The position numbers and the translations under genes are program-made. A stretch of DNA of 64,000 bases from positions 19,267-83,266 of the forward strand of contig JACGCK010000198.1 in the NCBI GenBank assembly GCA_014925825.1. Reading direction: 5' to 3'. This document shows, in pieces, positions 45,814-56,116 of the stretch. Numbering within the stretch: the first letter of the stretch is position 1; every line of letters begins with the position of its first letter. The notes under the pieces were generated by a model. That model saw nothing but the letters and a program-made list of their open reading frames with translations, was not told the origin of the DNA and ran no database searches. This DNA comes from Pholiota molesta. Taxonomy: Eukaryota > Basidiomycota > Agaricomycetes > Agaricales > Strophariaceae.

Positions 45814-47485
45814 TTACCATATCGTATTGCCAAGGACAGTCTGCCCAATTTCCTGTCCGAAGAACACGTTTGCATAAGCTACAATTGGGCAGGTAGTGTC
45901 AATACTAGTTCGCATAACGAGATAGTAGAAATTGACTCACTGCTCGGATGGTAGTTATTTCTATGATTCAATTAATCAATGCTAACTTTGGAAAGTTCGT
46001 GAAGAGGATGTAGCACTTACCCCCAGAACATTGTGGCTGCCGATCCGTATGATGTGGCGTCTTGGAAGCCATACGTGCCTGGCGAGTTGAGCATGGTGTT
46101 GAATTGGGTGTTGGCATCCCACAAGAACGTGGTGACCTAGGACAACAATGGTCGGTGTATCTCCAGAAAGAGAAGTATTCAAAGTGTACGTACCCCCGTG
46201 TTGTTCGCCTGGAACTGCGCAATTTTAGTTGCGAGGCGACTATTGAAGTCAAGGATAACAGCCTTTTCAGTGGCCTGGGCTGAAGCCGCCTGAGCCAGCA
46301 TCTGCATAATAATTATTATCCGTGTATTCGGCCAGCAATACAGGACATACCATAGGAGAGCGATCGATTGGGGGAACGTTGCCCCAGAGGAAGTTCCTCG
46401 CGCCAGCATTGTACTAGATATCATATGAGCATAATCTCATGGGCGAAAGGAACATGACGCACTAATTTTTGGATGAGAGCGAATTCAGCATTGAGGAGAG
46501 TGTCGGAGAACCTAGTATTGAACGACGTCGTCAGAGCAAGCCTAGATCAAAGAAAGAATCTACCATACGCTCCACGATCTCCAGACGCGTAGTAACTATT
46601 TCCGATATCATTAACGCCAATCCAGACTGAGAACAGCGAGTTCGCGCTCGTCCACGGCGTCGACGCCGGCTTGGAAGCAGCAGTGCTCAAGAACTCGTTC
46701 ACCTGGTCGGTCACCGAAAGCACCGTAGTCTCGTACGGAGCAACGAGGGTGGCGTCGATGGTCGCTCCTCCGTAGGCGTAGTTGTACGTGTAGATGAGGG
46801 ACTTGTTGTTGGTGGCCGTGAGGTATCCGACCCAGTTGGCGCCGCCTGTGGCGCTGTAGCCGGGGAAGGGAGGGTTACCGATAGGGTTGGCGGCGTTCGG
46901 AAGAGTACTGGTGTCATTGAAGCCAGTCTGGGAGTAAGAGTCTCCGCTGTGATATGCACCAATGTGAGTGGATTGCGAAAAGAACAAGGAATGGAGATGA
47001 CATGACGTACAAGTTGAACCAGAAGTTGGCCTTGCTGGCACTGGTCGGAGAAGGGGTAGAGCTAGTCGCGGTTGAACTTGTCGTCTTCGTGGTTGTAGTG
47101 GTCGTCGTAGTCGGTTTTGTAGTAGTCGTGGTAGTGCTTGCCGCTCCGGGTAACACTGACTATAGTCTGACACCGAGTGTCAGCATTTACCTCAGAGTCG
47201 TGAACCACTTGAAAAACTGACATGCGTTCGAGTATGTACATACAGAGCTATAAAGCGCGTATTCAGAACCGATGTTTAATAACAAAGAAATCGAGGAGAA
47301 TTTACCCAGAAGCGCAAGTGATTGCTCCTGTCCAGCCTGTACCACCACCTAAAGAAAAAATGAATAAACTTAATTCAGTAAGGTCTTTTCGTCTTACATT
47401 GACCCCATATTGGGGACTGAGCAGAAACAACAGGCAAGAGCCAGAGCAATGCAGAAGCCAAAGAAACCGAAGATGCACGAATCAT
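45814..47485 (-). CDS. CBM1-GDSL acetylesterase (CE16-like) with frameshift
   Basis: A signal peptide (MIRASSVSLASALLWLLPVV) is followed by a CBM1 assembled from four exons: SPIWGQC, GGTGWTGAITCASG, SVCTYSNA and YYSQCYP. Then comes a Thr-rich linker (TTTTTTKPTTTTTTTTKTTS) and a GDSL/SGNH esterase. The esterase has FGDSYSQTGFND (nucleophile block), VGYLTATNNKSLIYTYNYAYGG, VWIGVNDIGNSYY (the G-x-N-D block) and NNYHPSTYANVFF (catalytic His), ending GQTVLGNTIW. The linker and esterase share one frame, but the CBM1 ends one frame off. At 47148-47151 a run of three C (TGTTACCCGGAGC on the coding strand) would need a fourth to join YSQCYP to GAAS. As written, the catalytic domain is unreachable from the signal peptide. 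Either a base is missing in the assembly or the gene is recently broken. The enzyme class removes acetyl groups from hemicellulose oligosaccharides. Confidence 0.75.
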
Positions 47486-48250
47486 TTTGGGGCAAAGATT
47501 ATCAGCGGGAAGTTGTTCAATCGACGACCGTCACATATATAGTGGATGCAAAATGCCGAGCGGGAGTAATGTGAGGTCGTGATCATCGTCAGGTGAATTC
47601 AACTAGTAGCGCGAAATGCCCGTATGCTAAAGCATGCCCCAGAGGAAGGCCCCGGGAATCATCCGAGTTCCAAAACCGTTGAATGTGAACATGACGGATA
47701 AAAGTGAGGCTAGGCAAAGTTTGATAATTGGATTGTTTGCGGTAATAAGCAGTCGTCTTACAGATTGTGGCTGAACAGTTACAGACCTGGCATTTCATAG
47801 TCAAAAATATAGTATAATGGTGTATAATGTAGTGTCGAACAGACCTAATTCGCCGAATTTTACCATTCCTGCAGCGAAGCTCTTCTTTTCCAGAATTCAC
47901 CCTGTCTTGCACCGATATATGGCCGTGCCAGTCTTCTCAGACCTACACAGGCCCGGTGGGTACCGGTTCGTAACAATTCTATACCTAAAGGAAGGCTCAG
48001 GAGGCTTCAAGGAAAGTTAGCACACAGCACGTACGGACTCAGGAGCCTGGAAGATCATGCACACTGGCTCAAAGCGCTCAACACTTGCTTTCTGCGGCGC
48101 TGGGAGGTTCGCCTACGTTGAGCATAAAAAAGCATAGGGAGACAATGAAGATAGCGGCATCAAGTTAATGTCGTATGAGGCAATGAGTAACTGGCACATT
48201 TAACCTGAACGAGGGTTAGGGTTTATTCACGTGACAGCGCGTGCTAGCCG
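47486..48250. other. Intergenic region, no gene
   Basis: Upstream of the acetylesterase gene. Short open frames only, with no recognisable motif. Confidence 0.4.
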
Positions 48251-48293
48251 TTCGTCAGGAATCCCGCGTACAACGTTTTTAGGCCGCGCTGGT
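48251..48293 (-). pseudogene. Fragment of a second small-secreted-protein copy
   Basis: The minus strand reads RPKNVVRGIPD, matching RPQNVVRGIPD encoded near 48771-48813 in the intact gene. The rest of the copy is absent. Confidence 0.55.
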
Positions 48294-48329
48294 GCGTTGA
48301 AATGGCGCTTGTCCAACCCACATATGTAG

Positions 48330-48485
48330 AAAAATTCTGTGCATATTGCAAATATGTTTTGAAAAAAATTATCCATTGACGACGAGCTGCCTAGTTATGC
48401 CAATAATTCCTTTACCTTCAACGAATACGCGCTTATCCCAATCGGAATTGGCGCCGGATATTTATAGAAAAGACGAGTTCGCATC
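48330..48485 (+). repeat. Direct repeat, copy 1
   Basis: It shares gtgcatatt, tgttttgaaaaa, ttatccat...gacgagctgcct and atcggaattggcgcc[ag]gatat-tttatag with 49488-49625 in the same order and orientation, with small indels. Confidence 0.65.
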
Positions 48486-48708
48486 GACTCCTATATGCAA
48501 ACCGCCACTACGGTTGCCGCGCTTGTCCAGGTGTTGCTGGCCTAAAAAAATGCATATAGTCAGGGGTGACTCAGGGCACATCTCTAACATGAACGATACG
48601 GTGCAGTTTATGACATAGGATCTAAATGATGAATTGGCAAATATAAACAATATTTTGGAACACTCTCGGAAACACGAAAAAGAATCAGAGCCCCTCCGAC
48701 CAACTCGC

Positions 48709-49218
48709 TCAAATAACAATTTTGGGAGTGGCATGGCGCTTAACCTTCTTGAGGTAAGCCTTGTCAGCCGCGCCATCTGGAATCCCGCGTACAACGTTCT
48801 GAGGCCGCGTTGGAAGGGGAGCATGTGCTTTATACCGATTCTTGCTCATGCCAGCCACTGCTACCGCATTCGTCGGGCACAACCCCGCATCGTGATCCTG
48901 TACCAGTACTCCAGTCGTCTGGTATAGTCATATAAGATACGAGCATTAATCTGGAACCACTCTTATAGACTGATAGATATAACATACCATGGAGTAGGTG
49001 CAGAAGAAGTCATTAGGATTCTCCCCGGGGACGGCTGGGTACGAGCAGAAGATGGGGTTCGTGGTCACATCGCTCTCTCCGAGGGGAAACCCGCCATTAT
49101 CCTGAGGGGGACAGGTATATGTAGTTGGGACCCCCGATGGACTGTCACGCGCACGAATGAGAACTGCCATGCTGATAAGGAAGGCGAAGAAGTTGAAGTT
49201 GAATATGTGGCGGGTCAT
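48709..49218 (-). CDS. Small secreted cysteine-containing protein
   Basis: A signal peptide (MTRHIFNFNFFAFLISMAVL, cleavage near IRA) is followed by TYTCPPQDNGGFPLGESDVT, then PIFCSYPAVPGENPNDFFCT and YSM. An intron (gtatgttat...actataccag) joins to TTGVLVQDHDAGLCPTNAVA, and the protein ends KRHATPKIVI. The total is about 145 residues. The pattern of Cys pairs with G-x-L-x-x-D-x-D-x-G-x-CP is one I associate with small secreted proteins of agaricomycetes, of unknown function. The start at 49218 is the only ATG giving a signal peptide. A minus-strand TATA-like ctataagta lies near 49310, about 95 bases upstream. A partial second copy lies immediately downstream. Confidence 0.65.
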
Positions 49219-49924
49219 GGCTTGTCGGTGGTTATTGTTGATGGGTAGCTAAGGCGTCTTTGAGGAGGCGAGGATGAGATGTGATCAACAAGCGCAGCTC
49301 GGGGAGGTACTTATAGATGCCTTTGATCCCTGTCAGCCATAGGATAAACAAAATCGTCAGGCATGGGGCGGGCAGAATCCTGATTTGTGTCAACCATACA
49401 TTGTTTTGTTCGCCGCTTTACTACCAACCGGTGCAAGCATGTACGGCTCTATGAGTGACCCTGATGGCGTACTGGCACACAGTGCAGAGCAAATTCGGTG
49501 CATATTTTAGATGTGTTTTGAAAAACTCTTATCCATCGCTGACGAGCTGCCTCGGAATATCAATGCAAATCCGCGCCAATCATGATCGGAATTGGCGCCA
49601 GATATTTATTTATAGACAAGTCCGCAAGGGCACACGAAGTACGTGAATACTTTGTTTCCCCATGGAACGTTGGTATTGTACTTGAAGATATTGCAATTTC
49701 GATATATGGGGAGGATTAGCACTGCTTTTTTATATTCGAGTAACCACAATTTACAATGAATTGTACATGTAGACGCAGCTGGGCCTGCCATAATAATTAT
49801 AAGCCACGAAAAAAGCTCTGAAAAAGAGATTGAGGCGAAAAGTACAATATTTGTAGTTCCTAAAGAAATTTCGTAAAGATAGACGCAGTACGTGTAGAAG
49901 AGATCGTGAAAAGGAGTAATAATC
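49219..49924. other. Intergenic region with direct repeat copy 2
   Basis: Promoter of the small secreted protein gene, including the direct repeat at 49488-49625. No coding gene recognised. Confidence 0.4.
49488..49625 (+). repeat. Direct repeat, copy 2
   Basis: Counterpart of 48330-48485, about 1.15 kb apart. It includes ttatccatcgctgacgagct and atcggaattggcgccagata. Confidence 0.65.
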
Positions 49925-51852
49925 CTAGAATCGATTACCAGACGAAAGAATGGATGGGGCATACTTTAGATGAGGATCAGCCGTATGACGACCGTACTCG
50001 GGTGGCATTTCGTTCACAGCACTCTCTTCCGCTATCTGCGCTCCGCCTCTGAGCTGAGAGGCGCGAGGAACATAAGTCGGTGCACGAGAGTGGGTAGACA
50101 TGGGCCGATGATGTGATCGCGAATTCATTGATGACGACGCTACTGAATCTGCATCCTCATCATTTGGCGGAAATGGTCTTTTCATATCCGCAGGATATTC
50201 TGATAGACTCGTGCCTAGTTCACTTGGTGGGTTTGGCAGCATTGGGGTTGTGCGTGGTTCTGTAGAACGATGTCTTTGGACGGAGCGTCGCGGAGGAGTC
50301 ATTGACTCATGGGGTATTGCGGGAACTTCTGATATGAGGGTTGTGGCTGTTGTTGGTGTTAATGGAATGGAGGTTACTGTGGGAGAAGAAGGCATCGAGG
50401 ACAATCCGCCAAACTGCGAAGGTGATGAACCTTTCAATGGAGTTGTCGGATTGTCGCGGGAATAGTTTCGTCCGACGAAATATGATGTCGAGGGCGCTCG
50501 CTTTCGCTTTTGTACCTTAAAAAATATGAAGCAACCGAGGAGTCCTGCTACCAGTCCCACCACAATTCCTCCTGCGCTTGCACCAATGACAACCTTCTCG
50601 AAAAGTGCCTTGCTTCTGTATGCAGATCGTGAGCTGTATTACTTCCGGCGAACACTGAAAGACTCACATCATTCCCGGCGCAAAGCATTGATTGCCGCCT
50701 GATCCACCAACAGTCATCGGTCCATTTGCCCACATCTGACCATCAGCGCTCGAAAGAAGTAGGAAGAACTGGAATCCAACAGGCTACGCTAGAGTAAGCA
50801 ATTGTTGCAAACTTTCCGTTCGTTGTATTGACGACGTACCAGCGCCACCTGCCAGTTTATGGCGTCCTTCGTCGATGACGTGAGATTGAAAGGAGGGTGT
50901 GAAACGGGAGCAACCTGCCCCAAGGGTCTCTCAAATTGTGGTCAAACGATTGAATCAAGTGTACATACCGTCAACGTGTAAGGAGGATTCCCGGATTGAG
51001 GTGTCACTGAGAGCGTCTCGCACTTAAAAGGGAAAAGGGGATACCAATTATTTCATGAAGAACCAACTGTAGGACAGCAACTCGCGTACCTGATTAATTT
51101 GACTGTTTTGAAACATGGCACCGTTCGGGACTGTTGCTGACACCGTTAAAGCGGTAGGTGGAACAGGTAGCTGGCACGTTGGGCTGGTGGTCGTTGTGTT
51201 AGGAATGACGGTGTACGTTGTTTGGCAACCACCGGAGACACCGTTAGTGTCGAACTTGTACCGTCATGTTAAGATCGGCGCTTTCATACGAAGGAATTTC
51301 ACTCACCATGCAAATCTGGTACTGCGTATTTGGGAGGAATGGCATATCCCAGTCCTGTGAAAAAGCAGATACATTCTAAGTCTCCTCTTTCTGTCACGAA
51401 TGCTTCACGAACCATAGTCGGCCCAAAACCTGCGCTAATGATGTATGGCACAGAAGATGCCGAGCTGTACACTTGCATAAAATATGGCGCGACGGGAGAA
51501 GGACTAATGATGAAAATTAGCACCCACATCAAATGATTTAGTATTTACACAGTGAACGACGCACCCAGTCTCATTATTAGTTCTGCCCCATGATAGACGT
51601 ATTCGCTCGCACTGGCTCGTTATAGGGATTGGGAACGATCGATTGGGCTGGTTGTGATTAAATTCGAATCCCTATGGAATGAAATATCGAGACGTCAGCG
51701 TCGACATTTAAAGAAGGGGAAATGAAAAATGCTAAAGTTAGGCTTACAGGATTCAGATAAGGAACGGCAGTGGCATTAGCGCCTTGAAGGGAGTGAACAA
51801 AGACCAGAATGGTCAACGCGAGGTGGGGGGGAAGGAAAGCGAGGCACCTCAT
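49925..51852 (-). CDS. Single-pass cell-surface protein with Ser/Pro-rich cytoplasmic tail
   Basis: A signal peptide (MRCLAFLPPHLALTILVFVH) leads an extracellular region assembled from several exons. Its segments include GFEFNHNQPNRSFPI, PYFMQVYSSASSVPYIISAG, DLECICFFTG, and LTVSATVPNGAMFQNSQINQ followed by CETLSVTPQSGNPPYTLTVA. One membrane span follows (VVIGASAGGIVVGLVAGLLG then CFIFF) with a KVQKRKR stop-transfer cluster. The tail is about 190 residues, rich in Ser, Pro and Thr (STSYFVGRNYSRDNPTTPLK ... YAPSILSSGNRF). The layout is common in basidiomycete membrane proteins of unknown function. It resembles wall-sensor or adhesin architecture, but I see no WSC or LysM domain. Middle exon joins (50740-51300) were only partly checked. 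Confidence 0.65.
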
Positions 51853-54800
51853 CGCTCTCGGCAGAACAAGCTAACGAGAATAGCGGGGCGACGTCGGGAG
51901 AGCTTGTGGGGGATGTTAGGAAAGGTTTATAACATATACAAACCCTAAGTTTGTGGATGCGATTTTGTCAGAAAGGGGTGAAACTTGATTGATATGATGA
52001 GACCAGATCTACACACAAGCAACGCCTTCGCTCTTACCTCTTCCCCGGAAGAATTCAGACCGACCGAATCGCTATACGTGTTGAAAGAAAGAAGATCAAT
52101 GCTATGTCCAAGGCAGTCATCCGTCAACTACTTATCTCGTGCCCAACATGGGATAGTAGAAGAAATGCTGAGTTAGAGAGCATGCAGACTGTCCCCAGAG
52201 GCGTCCTTCTCCGGCTTCAACGCGGCGGCGATCAATTGGACATGACAAGCGTGTGCAGGGATGATGATGAATTGTGATGGGACCAACTTGGGCAAATCAT
52301 TACAATTCAAAAGTGCACAGCATTTGGGTCGATTTTGGGTTGAAACGACACGCTGCGTTTCGGCAGTGAATAGCACGGAATCCAGCATGGATGACTAGAA
52401 AAGTTTACTTCTGACTACCTGTTCTCTAAGAGCCTCAATTATTCTCTCATTCTCTGACATGGGTCATTGTAGACACTCTGTAGGCACGTTGCAACAACCA
52501 TACTTATCTGTCAAGAAATGATGTCTCTGAGAAATTATTCAAGAGTCGCTATTTTGCCATCTTGGGCGCTCCGGAGATCCTTACCATGTGATGCCGTGTT
52601 AATATTGGGACACATTTCGGTGTGGTGGCAAATCATATGTTTTGGCTATGCACCAAACATGCGGGGAGAATGTAGTTTCAGATCCGCTGCAGCTCAGAAG
52701 CTTATGGCTATCCTCGAGTCCGATAGACGCGTACATTGCCTTGGGCGTCTTTTGTAAATTAATGAGAGCAAGCTTTCTATCCATGCTGATGACTCTGAAA
52801 GACCTAGACATCAATAAGGCACAGGTAATCGTTTTCCTCATTTCCGGATTATCTATCACTAATCCTGCGTTAATTATAAGTCTAGATAACAGCATCTTCG
52901 AGTCAATGATGTAACGGATTCGCAATGGACGAGACAAATAATCAAGGTTCTATCCGTGCTGATATATGATAGCTATAAACTTAGTATATATAGATGACCG
53001 TCCAGCCCACGGTATAACCCACAGAATCAATGTAGTCATGAGAAGGATAATGGCGTTTTTCTGGAGCTGCTAACGTTCATCAGACCTCGGATACACTGGC
53101 AACAGCGTAAAAGGGAACTGACGCCAGTGATAAAGAATATATCCACTAGACTGTAATAATACTTGTAAACTTTCATGTTCCCAGAGTCCATGCATAGATA
53201 AATAATGAGCTTATGTTACCTACTACCAGAGGTAGCGTCGTTATTTTCGGTCACTGCATACTGTTCATCTATCATCTCCACTTGATTTCCGCACTGATTT
53301 GTCCTGGATAGATGTAAGGATGGTATATATATGGCACATCGTGCACACATGTGGGAGCTTTGAAAAGTAAGTAAACAGTAATTCCTAAGGAGCATTCTGA
53401 TGCTCCTTCCTATGCATGATCATCATGCTGCACGCAAATATCTCAGCTAAAGACGAGATTGCGCATAGCAGACGCTCCCAAAGGTAAGTATAACAAATGA
53501 TCTACTTTGACGTGTCCTATGACTGATGCTCCTATGGGCTTCTGTGAACAGGCTTCCAAGACTTGTACCGCCTGCAGACACATGGACTGCATATTATTGC
53601 GTCGGCACTGTCGCTGAGCGCGAGCGCCGCGATTATCACCATTTCCGCCGCCACCCAGTGACATTTAATCCAAGAAAAAAAAATCTTGAGTGCTGAAACT
53701 CTTGGCGTCGCTCGAGGGGCAGCTGATATCCTCCATCGGCAGAAGTTATAGCACCACGAGGACTAATGCCTAGCGGTGGCATTGGTGGGCCGTCTTGAAC
53801 CTAAGCGGGACCCTCGAGCGCCCAAACGGGTAAGCGCGCGCACGGGATACGGCGGCGCTTAAGATTACATAAACACGCGCGGGGCTCGCGCTCGCTATAT
53901 GCTAATTACGCGCATGTCACTGTGGGCACTGGGCGGTGTGTGTGCCAGGTCGCGCGACGGTAACCGGTGACTGGTGACCGCTCGTGAGTCAGCTAAGCCC
54001 TACTGGCGACCTGGCGATAAGTATTCTAATCTTAAGAGATGGAAGCTCTGAATAAAATGGGTATATGAGCAGCTGCTATAGTAATAGTTGGTGCTACCGC
54101 TGCTTGTGGGCGTAACGTGTGGGTGTGCGGCTTAGGCGGAGTGGAAACCTTGAAATGCTGGTGGTACATACGCGCGTGGATGACTCCGATGAGCAATGGG
54201 AAATGTTGGTGTAAGCATGCTTCCGAGTCGTTTCCTGGGGTCGCTGATGCTGATGGGACGTCGATGGATATAGAGAGACCGCGCTGGCCACTCGCCACCG
54301 CCAGTGACATTGATTGATGGCGGAAAAGCGTCGGGTTCTGACGTCTTGAGCATGTCGGACAGTCATGCTTATATAGCCTATGTCAGCTGTTAGCTTGCCA
54401 TCGGTGAAACAACACCCATGAAGTCGAAGGAAGCGGCGCTGCTTGGGTATTCGGCATATGCCTACTGCTCTTCGGAATATAAAGCGCCGTCATCGACGGT
54501 GGAGATATTCTGCTCTGATTGATGGAAATGGGGAGAGAGATGCCGCTCTTGCTCATGTCCGTTCGCCTCTTCATGACCGCGGACGTGGATTAATATAACG
54601 AAGGAGCTTCATAGGGATATCCGGACTAGTATAACGTATTGTTGGGAGACGTTTGCGGGGGGTATTCAATCCAGCAGGGATCATACCTTTCGTTTCGAAA
54701 CGCCCGACACGACAGTTGAGATCCTATATACAGTGGTGCTGCGGCGAAAGCGCACTATCATAACGAACTTGACGCTATTACACTTGCAAGTCAGTGATGA

Positions 54801-56116
54801 GGGTTTTATGCATAAATACTTATGTTGAGCCATTTGGCCGCAGACGAAGAGAGCAAACTGATGGATGGGCGACCAGAAATTCGCATCGATTATAATTGTC
54901 GACTCGTCCGTTTCGTATCTCCCAGTGTGCCCCAGTGGCTTCGATTTGGCCCAGTCCGCTTTGAAGTTTGCAGTCCAGAATAATTGCAAGTACACAATTT
55001 AGCAGTCGTTGAGATTCTGCTTATTTTGTTCAACAAGGCAGGTAATTTACAAACATATTCCAGCCATTCAATTCATATGGTTGGGTATGGTCTAGGTCTC
55101 CAATTCTTCTTCCCAACAGTTGTCACAGACTCGAGACAATATTAGGACAGACATAAAATTATCGTTGGACAAATCCTCAAATTATCGGGCATCATCGCGG
55201 TCATTGGTCTTTTTCTGGAACCGTGAACGTATATGCAGTGGAGGCCAGATAGAGACTAGGCGCTACAAGATAATCTAGTCACCGATGTATCATGGTGCCG
55301 ATCTTACTCGACGTCGATCATGTGCATGTGCAACGCCAGCGACAGCGGCATTCTTTATACCATCTTGTGAAGATACAATGGTGAAATGCTCCTCGACCTC
55401 AATTGAAGTTCTGTAGATGTGACTTCAAGAAATGTTTTATCTCATGCGTATGTTTCGTGTAAACTGATTATCAGGGTGCTTATCGGAAGTAATGATAATG
55501 ACTTCACCAATTTCAATAACATCACATTAATTAGTGGAATCAAAAAACCTCCCTTTCGAGCTTCGTCGATCGTTCTTCAATTTGCAAATTGAATGTTATA
55601 AGTATAGCACGGCACGGCAAAACTCTTGTCTTTTAATTAAAATACTTCTGTTTCCTTCCCTTTTGTTAATTTCCGTCCAGCTGCCTGCCGGAGGTCGGTA
55701 AAAGTTCGGCTCTCATCGAGTGATTTCACAGAATACAACGACTAGATATTTGCCCACGTCCACCATTCTCAAGAATTTCCCAAGTAGTAGTTCATCATCA
55801 AGCTAGGCACTGAAGGCACAGTGGCACATGGCCAAGACGAAATATTAATATTCAATATCAGTCGCTATTTCCGCTGTCCGCAGACTCTCTGGCCTTGCTA
55901 GGCCATGCTCCAGCGTGCTTGTCTCTGATGATGCAATGCTGTGGTGCATTGTCCGCCGAAAAAGGGAAGATGTGGTCTGTGCGTGAGAATATCAACATTA
56001 GACTTTGTCGAGCTGGGTTGTCTTTTTGTGACGTTTTCCCTGTTCATCATCCGTGACCAAATTCCATACGCTGCCGAAAATCTGCGCACTGACCACCGTG
56101 CTCACTGCCGACGACA
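51853..56116. other. Gene-poor stretch of about 4.3 kb
   Basis: No gene is supported. Candidate frames (52599-52937 minus, 53443-53664 minus, 54032-54310 minus, 54681-54995 minus) are short, overlap other frames and show no domains or signal peptides. Base composition changes along the stretch: AT-rich at 52.4-53.4 kb, GC-rich at 53.7-54.0 kb (many gcgcgc), and AT-rich again from 54.8 kb. No inverted or long direct repeat was noticed. Confidence 0.4.

Noticed and set aside
53443..53664. 73-codon Gly-rich minus-strand frame
   Set aside because: Low complexity at the start, no signal peptide and no matching exon.
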